A DNA stretch of 8,700 bases from assembly GCA_025935435.1 (NCBI GenBank), contig JAICVH010000074.1:1-8700 (forward strand), written 5' to 3'. The position numbers were made by a program, and so were the translations under genes. Each line of letters opens with the position of its first letter. Position 1 is the first letter of the stretch. Positions 1 through 5,968 of this stretch are shown here, in pieces. This DNA comes from Burkholderiales bacterium. Lineage in GTDB: Bacteria > Pseudomonadota > Gammaproteobacteria > Burkholderiales > Casimicrobiaceae. The notes under the pieces are model-generated. The model did no database searches. It saw nothing but the letters and a program-made list of their open reading frames with translations, and was not told where the DNA came from.

Positions 1-132
1 GGATCGCTGCTTCGCGACTTTGCGCGCGATCGCAACCGGCACGGCCATGTCTTCTACCGGTGGATCAACGAAATCCCGGCGCTGCCGCTGCTGATCGTCA
101 TCGTCTGGCTCGTCGTCGCGAAGCCGTTTTGA
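1..132 (+). CDS. CopD/HemJ-family membrane protein, C-terminal fragment
   Basis: Frame 1 is open from the left window edge to a TGA at 130-132, giving the last 43 residues of a protein whose start lies outside. The tail has a basic, polar stretch (RDFARDRNRHGHVFYRW), the pattern NEIPAL, one hydrophobic helix (LPLLIVIVWLVVA) and a terminal KPF. The NE-P-(hydrophobic helix)-KPF ending is typical of the UPF0093/CopD-like family, about 140 residues with four membrane helices. That family includes HemJ, a protoporphyrinogen IX oxidase of haem synthesis in the inner membrane. Whether this copy is a true HemJ or only a CopD-like relative cannot be decided, because the histidine-bearing N-terminal helices are not in view. 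The next gene starts 43 bases downstream on the same strand, so the two may be co-transcribed. Confidence 0.75.
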   Translation, partial: GSLLRDFARDRNRHGHVFYRWINEIPALPLLIVIVWLVVAKPF

Positions 133-174
133 GCGACAGCGGGCGCGAAATGGTCCGCTCGTGCGGATGAAACG

Positions 175-1332
175 GTGAGCGAGCGCTACTTCGCACCCTG
201 CCCGCGCGGACTCGAGCTGGCGCTCGCGGCCGAACTGTCGCCGCTCGGTGCACGCGACATCGCAGCGGTCGACGGCGGCGTCGGCTTCGGTGGCGATCAA
301 GCGCTCGCGTATCACGCGAACCTCGAATCGCGGATCGCGAGCCGCGTGCTGTGGCGCGTCGGTGCCGGCGCGTATCGCGATGAACGGGACCTCTACGCGC
401 TCGTTCACGCAGTGGACTGGCCGCGCCATTTCGATCCCAGGCGTACGCTGCGCGTCGACGTCGCCGCCACCCGCTCGCCGCTGACGAGCCTCGAGTTCGC
501 GACGCTGCGCACGAAGGACGCGGTGTGCGACCGGATGCGTGAGCATCACGGCGTGCGGCCATCGGTCGACAAGCGTTCGCCCGATGTTCGCGTGAACGTG
601 CATCTGACGGAGCGCGAAGCGACGATCTACCTCGATACGTCCGGCGAGCCGTTGTTCAAGCGCGGCTATCGTCGTGACACCGACGAAGCGCCGCTGCGCG
701 AAAATCTCGCCGCCGGGTTGCTTGCGCTTGCGCAATGGACGCCGTCGCAGCCGCTGCTCGATCCGATGTGCGGCAGCGGGACGATCGTGACCGAGGCAGC
801 GCTGATCGCGGCCGCACGCGCGCCGGGCCTCGCCCGCACGTTCGCCTTCCAGAAGCTGGCGTGGTACGACGGTCCGACCTGGCAGCGGATCAAGCAGGCC
901 GCGCGCGACCGCATTCGTGCAGCACCTGCGGAACCGCTGATCACGGGCAGCGACGTCGTCGAGAGCGCGCTGGCGAAGATGCGCGCCAACTTGCGAACGG
1001 CGCAGGTCGATGCGTTCGTTCGCGTCGAGCAGGCCGACGTGCTGACCCGAGACGCCCCCGCGGCGACGGGCGCGCTCGTCACCAACCCCCCGTATGGCGT
1101 TCGGCTCGCGAAGTCGAACGAGCTGGAGGCCTTCTATCCCCGCCTCGGCGACGCTTTGAAGCGACGCTTTGCCGGCTGGACGGCGTGGCTCATCACCGGC
1201 GACCTGCGCCTTGCCAAGCTGATCGGCCTGAAGCCCGAACGCCGCATACCGCTGTGGAACGGATCGATCGAATGCCGGTTGCTCGCCTTCCGGCTCGTTG
1301 CCGGCTCGATGCGAACGCCGGTGATAAGATAG
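175..1332 (+). CDS. THUMP-domain class I SAM-dependent RNA methyltransferase (RlmL-N/YpsC-like)
   Basis: A 385-residue protein. The N-terminal part, to about residue 155, fits the ferredoxin-like plus THUMP region that binds RNA. From about residue 160 it is a UPF0020 Rossmann methyltransferase. SAM motif I is DPMCGSGT at residues 196-203, and the catalytic motif IV is NPPY at residues 304-307, the form used for exocyclic amino methylation of guanine. By family knowledge the substrate is 23S rRNA, as for the N-terminal half of E. coli RlmL (m2G2445). The protein is the short form, like Bacillus YpsC, and lacks the RlmK-like second methyltransferase half of the roughly 700-residue E. coli enzyme. 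The start is GTG at 175: the overlapping ATG at 167 stops after three codons, and SERYFAPCPRGLE is the expected family N-terminus. Only a weak Shine-Dalgarno (GGA, 165-167) precedes it. The rRNA target is inferred from homology, not shown here. Confidence 0.92.
   Translation: MSERYFAPCPRGLELALAAELSPLGARDIAAVDGGVGFGGDQALAYHANLESRIASRVLWRVGAGAYRDERDLYALVHAVDWPRHFDPRRTLRVDVAATRSPLTSLEFATLRTKDAVCDRMREHHGVRPSVDKRSPDVRVNVHLTEREATIYLDTSGEPLFKRGYRRDTDEAPLRENLAAGLLALAQWTPSQPLLDPMCGSGTIVTEAALIAAARAPGLARTFAFQKLAWYDGPTWQRIKQAARDRIRAAPAEPLITGSDVVESALAKMRANLRTAQVDAFVRVEQADVLTRDAPAATGALVTNPPYGVRLAKSNELEAFYPRLGDALKRRFAGWTAWLITGDLRLAKLIGLKPERRIPLWNGSIECRLLAFRLVAGSMRTPVIR
1322..1330 (+). promoter_or_regulatory. 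Possible extended -10 promoter for the DUF3460 gene
   Basis: The sequence TGATAAGAT fits an extended -10 element (TGn followed by TAAGAT). It overlaps the last codons of the upstream methyltransferase gene, whose stop is at 1330-1332. A start of transcription near 1337 would leave a leader of about 30 bases before the ATG at 1368. No convincing -35 box sits at the usual distance; the nearest TTG-like hexamer (TTGCCG, 1298-1303) is 21 bases away. An AT-rich island in otherwise G+C-rich DNA makes it worth noting, but read-through from the upstream gene is equally possible. Confidence 0.3.
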
Positions 1333-1367
1333 CCCGCACCATCACGCAGCTTCAAAACGCCTCACGC

Positions 1368-1571
1368 ATGCCGCTCCTTCCGTCCCGTCACTACGTGTCC
1401 GAGCACACGCGGTTCATCCGCGATCTGCTCGAGCGCAAGCCGCAGCTCGAAACCGAGCAGCGCATCGGTCGCGCAATCTGGTGGGACAAGCTGCCCGCCG
1501 AAGTGGAGGCCGAGCGCGAGATGGATCGCGGGCGTGTCCCGCAGAAACCGTACGTCTATTCGAGCGGCTAG
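1368..1571 (+). CDS. DUF3460 family small protein
   Basis: A 67-residue charged protein with no signal peptide or membrane helix, so probably cytoplasmic. It carries the family pattern: Y-x-S-E-H-T-R-F-I-R-(D/E)-L-L near residues 9-21, then PQLETEQRIGRAIWWDK (25-41), then RVPQKPYVY at the C-terminus (56-64). This matches DUF3460 (a Pfam family of short betaproteobacterial proteins of about 60-70 residues), whose function is unknown. The ATG at 1368 is chosen because it keeps the HYVSEHTRF stretch; a GTG at 1396 would cut it. No clear Shine-Dalgarno precedes the ATG. The frame is also open well upstream, but that part only mirrors the methyltransferase gene. It ends 21 bases before the stop codon of the convergent methyltransferase gene. 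Confidence 0.85.
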   Translation: MPLLPSRHYVSEHTRFIRDLLERKPQLETEQRIGRAIWWDKLPAEVEAEREMDRGRVPQKPYVYSSG

Positions 1572-1592
1572 TCGAAATTCGACGCGTACTGA

Positions 1593-2333
1593 TCAGCGAG
1601 CGTTAGTGGCGCTACCGTAGACGAAGTAGCGCGCCGTCGACTGCAGATCCGCGCTGAACCCGCTTGCGGCAAGCCGGGCCGTCAGCGCTTCCGGTGTCCA
1701 GAACACCTTGACGATCCGGTACTCGCGCCCATCGTCCAGTTTGCGCGTGACGACGCCCGCCTGGCGATCCGGCGGCGGGTGGTCGACGGCTGTCGACGTC
1801 TGATCGTGCGCCGAGTCGATGATGTACGCGAAGCCGTTGGGTGCGAGCGCGCGTCTCACCATCGCCCACAGCGCGTCGAAGCGCGCGTGCGGGACGTGAG
1901 ACAGCCAGAAGCTCATGAACACGCAGTCGTAGCGCGTCTGCGGCTGCCAGGCAAAGATGTCCGCCTGGACGTAGTCGACGTTCGATGCGGCGACGCGCGC
2001 ACGGTTGATTGCAATCACTTCCGGCGCTGCGTCGATCGCCGTGACCGACGCGACGCGCGGCGCGAGATGACGCGTGAAAAGTCCGGTCCCGCACGCGAGT
2101 TCGAGCACGCTCGTCGGTCGACGCGACGCGAGCGTAGCGATCGCAGCGCGCTCGACCGCGTTGACGTCGGCACGCCAGGCAGCATTGTTCTCCTCGCCGC
2201 GATCGAACCGTCCGGTGCGCAGCCACCACGCGTCGTATTCCGGCGCACGAGCACGGTAATAGGCGATCTGCGCGTCGAGCAGCGCGTCATCGTCAGCGGC
2301 GGAGGCGGGTGGGCGGTGAATCGGTTCGGGCAT
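1593..2333 (-). CDS. Class I SAM-dependent methyltransferase (small-molecule type)
   Basis: A 246-residue soluble protein, close to the size of a single-domain class I methyltransferase. SAM motif I is VLELACGTG (residues 76-84), the acidic end of strand 2 is VTAIDAAPEVI (D101), and motif IV is YDCVFMSFWLSHVP (135-148). A lid-like N-terminal segment, YYRARAPEYDAWW (25-37) followed by EENNAAWRAD, resembles that of ubiquinone/menaquinone-type and other Methyltransf_11/25 enzymes. The substrate is not evident. The ATG at 2331-2333 is chosen because it gives this family N-terminus; the frame is open further upstream only as a shadow of the neighbouring gene. It starts 5 bases after the stop of the upstream methyltransferase, with an AAGG about 10 bases before the ATG, inside the end of that gene. 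This implies a two-gene operon with possible translational coupling. It faces the DUF3460 gene tail to tail. Confidence 0.88.
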   Translation of the reverse strand: MPEPIHRPPASAADDDALLDAQIAYYRARAPEYDAWWLRTGRFDRGEENNAAWRADVNAVERAAIATLASRRPTSVLELACGTGLFTRHLAPRVASVTAIDAAPEVIAINRARVAASNVDYVQADIFAWQPQTRYDCVFMSFWLSHVPHARFDALWAMVRRALAPNGFAYIIDSAHDQTSTAVDHPPPDRQAGVVTRKLDDGREYRIVKVFWTPEALTARLAASGFSADLQSTARYFVYGSATNAR

Positions 2334-2338
2334 CGGTT

Positions 2339-3541
2339 CTAGGCCTTTCTGAGCACGACGAGATCGTGGTGCAGGATATAGCCGGGGACGATGTGCAGCA
2401 CGTCGAAATAGCCACCCCACGTGCGCCGCACGTAATCGGCACTGTGGTAGACGTTCACGTATTCCCCCGCATGTTCGGCGTGACCGTCGAGTTGCGTGTT
2501 GCTGCCGCTGACGACGATGCCCCGGCGGCGCACATCGTCGCGCGTACGGGCGTACGCGGCCGGCGACAGCCGCGAAAAGTCGATCGCCGTCTCGCCATGG
2601 ATCGTCATCAGCAACAGTGCTCCCGGCGCGGTCACGCGCGCGAGTTCTTCGAGCCAGCGCATCTGCATCGCTTCGCGCAAATGCGTGAACACCGAGATGC
2701 CGTAGACGACATCGAACGCCTGGGCGGGAAACGGCAGCGGTGGCGTCAATTGCGAGCAAACGAAGGTGCCGGGCAGGTGCAGGTTGCACCAAGCGATGTT
2801 GTCGTGATCGATGTCGCATCCGGTCAGCGCTGCGCGCGCCCGCGCCGCTGGCCAATGGCGCGCGACGCGACCGCAGCCGACACCCCAGTCGAGGACGCGT
2901 GTGAACGCATCGATGCGCCGGCCGGCGACGGCCTGAACGAGGCGATCCAGGCGTTGAAAATCGGTGGCGCCGGAAACCAGAAAACCGGTGGGATCGCGAT
3001 CGCCGATGACACGAAAGCGGCGATCCGCATCGGGTACATCCTGATGCAGCGCGGGATCCGGCCTGAACCACGCATCGCGACCGCGCTCGATCGCGGGCGT
3101 ATCCGGCCGAACGCGCGCGATTTCGAGCAGGCCGTCCGGATAAGGCGCGTCGACGTGCTCGATCGAACATTCGAAGCCAGAATACGCAGCACCGGCACGC
3201 TGCCAGAAAGCGTCGCCGACGTCCTGCCGATGCAGCGGGTAACGGATCGCGTCGAATGGGCGGCCGTTGATCGTGAACGCGCCGCCGTTACGTTCGACGT
3301 CACCTTCGACCGGCAGCGACCAGCCTGCTGCTGTCACGCGCGAACCGTCGACAGTGACTGCGTCGACGTACCACGGTTCGGCAATGAGCCGGGGCACGAT
3401 CATCGATGCACGCAACACCGCATCGTCGGGCGGTGCGATCGCCGTGGATGCGCGGCCAGGCGCAGTGGAGACGTCTGCAACCGGATGCGGTGCGCGCCGC
3501 CACCAGCGGTGCATTCGGGCGAGCAGGTCGACGCTGACCAT
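2339..3541 (-). CDS. Two-domain protein: N-terminal beta-rich module plus class I SAM-dependent methyltransferase
   Basis: A 400-residue protein with no signal peptide. Residues about 57-128 form a beta-rich module with landmarks AGW (72-74), TING (90-93), R-Q-D-V (105-108) and GFEC (122-125). The methyltransferase domain follows from about residue 180: an entry segment DRDPTGFLVSGATDFQRLDRL, motif I VLDWGVGCGR (216-225), the strand-2 acid in GCDIDHDNIAWC (D243) and motif IV FDVVYGISVFTHL (276-288). Enzymes of this WG-GCGR, VFTHL type are frequent in glycan and secondary-metabolite loci, but the substrate is unknown here. The same module occurs at the N-terminus of the divergent gene at 3605, suggesting a shared ligand. 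The ATG at 3539-3541 lacks a Shine-Dalgarno and lies 6 bases from a -10-like TAGAAT; an internal Met at residue 10 (ATG at 3514) is a possible alternative start. It is probably co-transcribed with the methyltransferase downstream. Confidence 0.87.
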   Translation of the reverse strand: MVSVDLLARMHRWWRRAPHPVADVSTAPGRASTAIAPPDDAVLRASMIVPRLIAEPWYVDAVTVDGSRVTAAGWSLPVEGDVERNGGAFTINGRPFDAIRYPLHRQDVGDAFWQRAGAAYSGFECSIEHVDAPYPDGLLEIARVRPDTPAIERGRDAWFRPDPALHQDVPDADRRFRVIGDRDPTGFLVSGATDFQRLDRLVQAVAGRRIDAFTRVLDWGVGCGRVARHWPAARARAALTGCDIDHDNIAWCNLHLPGTFVCSQLTPPLPFPAQAFDVVYGISVFTHLREAMQMRWLEELARVTAPGALLLMTIHGETAIDFSRLSPAAYARTRDDVRRRGIVVSGSNTQLDGHAEHAGEYVNVYHSADYVRRTWGGYFDVLHIVPGYILHHDLVVLRKA

Positions 3542-3547
3542 GCACGG

Positions 3548-3553
3548 ATTCTA
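3548..3553 (-). promoter_or_regulatory. Candidate -10 box (TAGAAT) of the methyltransferase operon
   Basis: On the minus strand TAGAAT is a one-mismatch TATAAT, with exactly 6 bases between it and the ATG at 3541. The expected transcription start therefore coincides with, or lies within a base of, the start codon, which would give a leaderless messenger. No good -35 hexamer is seen 16-18 bases upstream. The call rests on position and on the low A+T content of the surroundings. Confidence 0.35.
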
Positions 3554-3581
3554 CGGGACGCGTCGTTCGCGCGAGACGCGC

Positions 3582-3601
3582 GGCATTGCCGCCATAATGC
3601 C
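3582..3601. promoter_or_regulatory. Dyad GGCATT-8-AATGCC overlapping the divergent promoter region
   Basis: A perfect 6-bp inverted repeat, GGCATT (3582-3587) and AATGCC (3596-3601), is separated by 8 bases. The right arm overlaps the candidate -10 box of the gene at 3605. Such a position would suit an operator for a dimeric regulator, but arms of 6 bp can arise by chance and no regulator gene is present in the window. Confidence 0.22.
3593..3598 (+). promoter_or_regulatory. Candidate -10 box (CATAAT) of the glycosidase-like gene
   Basis: CATAAT differs from the consensus TATAAT at one base and is followed by 6 bases before the ATG at 3605. This is the mirror image of the spacing seen for the divergent methyltransferase gene. 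Transcription would start at or next to the A of the ATG. No Shine-Dalgarno and no convincing -35 are visible. Confidence 0.38.
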
Positions 3602-3604
3602 TGG

Positions 3605-5896
3605 ATGATCGATGTTGCCGACGACGCGACGTTCGGGCCCGTCATCGGCTGGATCGACGAGCCGGCAGCGGAAGGCATCGTCGGCCCGCTGCTGTGCATT
3701 CGCGGTTGGGCGCTTGCGCACGCGGGTGTCCGCGCGGTGCAGATCCGCATCGACGGTCACTGCATCGATGCGCGCTTCGGCCTTGCGCGCGAGGACGTCG
3801 CAGCCGTTCGTCCCGGTTATCCGGACAACCCGCGCGGGGGTTTCGAATGCGTGGCCGATTTGACCGCGCATCCGGCAGACGCCGGCGTCGACCGGCGTCA
3901 GGTTGCGGTCGTCGTCATCACCGGCGACGGCCTCGAGATGGCGCTCGGCGAGCGCACGCTGATCGAGCCCGCCGTGCACACGCGCTGGCGATGCGCCGCA
4001 CGCGAGCATGCGACGCCCTTTTTCATCGTTCCGGCGCTTTCCGGCGTTGCGCAGGGATCCGCGTTCGGGCTCGACACGCGTTATGCAGCGTATGCATCGC
4101 CCACGACGCAGATCGGCATGCGGGTGCCGATCCTGTACCTGCGCACGACGACCGGGCGCGACGACGATTATCGTTTCGACCCGCATTTCGACGTGCAGCG
4201 ACGACACGATGGCCGAGTGATCGCGGACGACGCGCTTGCGAGCGTGCTCGGTGAATCGGCGGCACGCCGGTTGCCGCTGCTGGTCACGCTGAACGGCGGC
4301 ATCTGGTCTGATGCCGCGGGTACTGCGTCGGCCTGGGACGTCAACGACCGCCTCGAGGAAGACGCCGCGAACTGCCAGTGGAACGAGCACGACGCCGTGA
4401 TGCCGGACGACCACCTCAAGCATCTGCCGGGCTCGCATGCGGCACCCCAGCTTGCGCGCGCGCTGACGCTCAACGTGTTCGCAAGCGACGTGCGCCATTA
4501 CAAGCGACGCAACCTCCAGCAGGCGGCTGCGCCGCTCGTTCGGTTCATGCACGAGCACCCGGGGCTGTTCATCGGTGTCAACGTCGATCCCGACGTCTAC
4601 ATCAACCCGTTTTTCGGAGAAACGCAGTGGTACGACTACAACCCCGGCACGCTGCGGCAGTTCCGTCACTGGCTTGCAGGGACCGGCCCCTACGGCGGCG
4701 AGCGGGACGGCGGCACCCCGGATCTGTCCCGTTACCGACGTCCCCATGTGCTGACGTTGCATGATGCCTGCACGCTCGCGCGGCGTTCGTTTGCGACCTG
4801 GGACGACGTCGATCCGCCGCGCGTTTTTTCGCGCGAGCCAGGTGCGCCGTTCTGGAACGATCCGTGGGTGCACGAATGGGAGATGTTCCGCCGCCATCTG
4901 GTTGCGCTTCACTACGACGAACTCGCGCAGTGGCTGATCGAGGCCGGCGTGCCTGGTGAGCGCATCTGGTCGTCGCAGGGCCTGATGGCCCCGGCCGATG
5001 GCTGCATGCCGCTTGCGCTGCGCATCACGAGCCCGGTGAAGAACTACGATTCGGGCGGCGTTTCGATCGAAGGGAGCAAGCCGCGCGGCGCACACCTGGG
5101 GGCGATCGTTTATGGCGACGCGGCAGCCAATGCAATCGCGATGGAAGACGGTGGCACGTTGTTCGAAACACTCGCTGCGATCGATCCGGGCTTCGCCATC
5201 GTCGAATTCAACACGGCGGACCTGCGGCATCCGGAGCGACACCCGAGCTATGCGGCGGCCTACCGCGGATGGCGCGATTTGTGGAATGCCGGCGCCCGTT
5301 TCGTATCGCCGATGGCATGGAATGGCGCGAACGGCGCGGACGCGGCGCGCGCTGGTTACCTTTCGTACACGGCGTGGCGCAATACGCCACTCGAGGAGGC
5401 CGCGCGTGACTTCCTGCTCGCACGGTCGGGGCTCCCGCTCGGTACACGCCTGTGGACGTTCGGCACGCAGGTGCACGCCGACGACGACGGGTGGTATGCC
5501 GAGAGCGGCACGCTGAGTGCGCAGCGCGGCGCGCTTCTGTTGCAGGCTGATCGCGCCGGTCGCATCGCGCTCTGCTCGCCGCGCGACTTGCACATCGACG
5601 GTGTGCTGATCGATGCGTTCGTGCTCGGCATCGCACAAAGCGCTCCGGTCATGTCGATCCGCGTTGCGGGGCGCGGTGCCGACCGGGCGGCATGGCAATC
5701 ACTTGCGCAATGCGATCCCCCCGCCGTGCGTTGGACCGAAGCGGGCGCGTGGGCCGCGTGCAGCCAAACGCGCGTCGGCATGATACGTCAGCTGCGGCTC
5801 GAATTGATCGTCGCGCGGAATGCGACGATCAACCTGGCGCGCGTTGCGATATTGATGGTGGTGTCGGAGGTGTTGCCATCGGGGTCAGAGCAATAA
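3605..5896 (+). CDS. Putative glycoside hydrolase-like TIM-barrel protein with N-terminal beta-rich module
   Basis: A 763-residue protein with no signal peptide or membrane helix, so probably cytoplasmic. Residues about 14-84 form a beta-rich module (IRGWAL, RIDG, R-E-D-V, GFEC) shared with the divergent methyltransferase. The centre, about residues 130-620, resembles clan GH-A/GH42-like barrels: VNVDPDVYINPFF (325-337), WYDYNPGTLRQFRHWL (from 342), REPGAPFWNDPWVHEWEMF (410-428), GVPGERIWSSQGL and a strand-end acid in FAIVEFN (E534). These suggest glycan hydrolysis, but I cannot assign the catalytic pair or a family with certainty. The C-terminus looks beta-rich. The ATG at 3605 is chosen because the module starts right after it; the frame is open much further upstream, but only as antisense to the methyltransferase gene. 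The last codons and the TAA lie inside an inverted-repeat arm, so the natural C-terminus may have been altered. A non-catalytic barrel is an alternative. Confidence 0.72.
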   Translation: MIDVADDATFGPVIGWIDEPAAEGIVGPLLCIRGWALAHAGVRAVQIRIDGHCIDARFGLAREDVAAVRPGYPDNPRGGFECVADLTAHPADAGVDRRQVAVVVITGDGLEMALGERTLIEPAVHTRWRCAAREHATPFFIVPALSGVAQGSAFGLDTRYAAYASPTTQIGMRVPILYLRTTTGRDDDYRFDPHFDVQRRHDGRVIADDALASVLGESAARRLPLLVTLNGGIWSDAAGTASAWDVNDRLEEDAANCQWNEHDAVMPDDHLKHLPGSHAAPQLARALTLNVFASDVRHYKRRNLQQAAAPLVRFMHEHPGLFIGVNVDPDVYINPFFGETQWYDYNPGTLRQFRHWLAGTGPYGGERDGGTPDLSRYRRPHVLTLHDACTLARRSFATWDDVDPPRVFSREPGAPFWNDPWVHEWEMFRRHLVALHYDELAQWLIEAGVPGERIWSSQGLMAPADGCMPLALRITSPVKNYDSGGVSIEGSKPRGAHLGAIVYGDAAANAIAMEDGGTLFETLAAIDPGFAIVEFNTADLRHPERHPSYAAAYRGWRDLWNAGARFVSPMAWNGANGADAARAGYLSYTAWRNTPLEEAARDFLLARSGLPLGTRLWTFGTQVHADDDGWYAESGTLSAQRGALLLQADRAGRIALCSPRDLHIDGVLIDAFVLGIAQSAPVMSIRVAGRGADRAAWQSLAQCDPPAVRWTEAGAWAACSQTRVGMIRQLRLELIVARNATINLARVAILMVVSEVLPSGSEQ

Positions 5897-5958
5897 GTCA
5901 CGCGATGACGGCATGACCATGTCGCGATTCGTATCGCGCGACTTATTGCTCTGACCCC
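5881..5958. repeat. 26-bp inverted repeat, REP-doublet (REPIN)-like element
   Basis: The left arm (5881-5906) begins GGGGTCAGAGCAATAAGTC and the right arm (5933-5958) is its reverse complement over 26 positions with one mismatch (A5900 against C5939). The arms are separated by 26 bases. The spacer and right arm also contain a small hairpin, CGCGAT-TCGT-ATCGCG (5923-5938). Repeats beginning GGGGTCAGA are, from general knowledge, recurrent in proteobacterial genomes and often linked to REP-associated tyrosine transposases (RAYTs), and two inverted copies make a REPIN. No transposase gene is in the window, so mobilisation would be in trans. The element lies between two convergent genes, supplies the TAA of the upstream one and ends 10 bases before the surA stop. 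A strong hairpin here could help terminate both transcripts, although no T-tract follows either arm. Confidence 0.7.
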
Positions 5959-5968
5959 AAAGACACCG

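Noticed and set aside
735..1367. Longer reading frame leading into the DUF3460 gene
   Set aside because: It lies inside the RNA methyltransferase gene in another frame and shows no family sequence before the ATG at 1368.
1572..1592. Short near-palindrome TCGAAATTCGA between the DUF3460 and methyltransferase genes
   Set aside because: The arms are only 5 bp with no T-tract; too weak to call a terminator or binding site.
2334..3170. Upstream extension of the 246-residue methyltransferase to 525 residues
   Set aside because: The extra part is Arg-rich and overlaps the upstream methyltransferase in another frame; the family N-terminus begins at the ATG at 2333.
2309..3604. Upstream extension of the glycosidase-like frame to a total of 1195 codons
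   Set aside because: This part is antisense to the clear methyltransferase gene and has no domain-like sequence; the shared module begins just after the ATG at 3605.
3551..5698. A 715-codon open frame antisense to the glycosidase-like gene
   Set aside because: It is very rich in Arg, with frequent His, Ala and Val, shows no family motif and mirrors codon bias of a high-G+C gene on the other strand; the plus-strand frame has recognisable modules.
5881..5958. Complete insertion sequence
   Set aside because: There is no transposase gene and only 26 bases between the arms, so at most it is a non-autonomous element.
5881..5968. Classical intrinsic terminator between the convergent genes
   Set aside because: The stem is strong but no T-tract follows either arm, and the arm sequence looks like a dispersed repeat; termination may be a side effect only.
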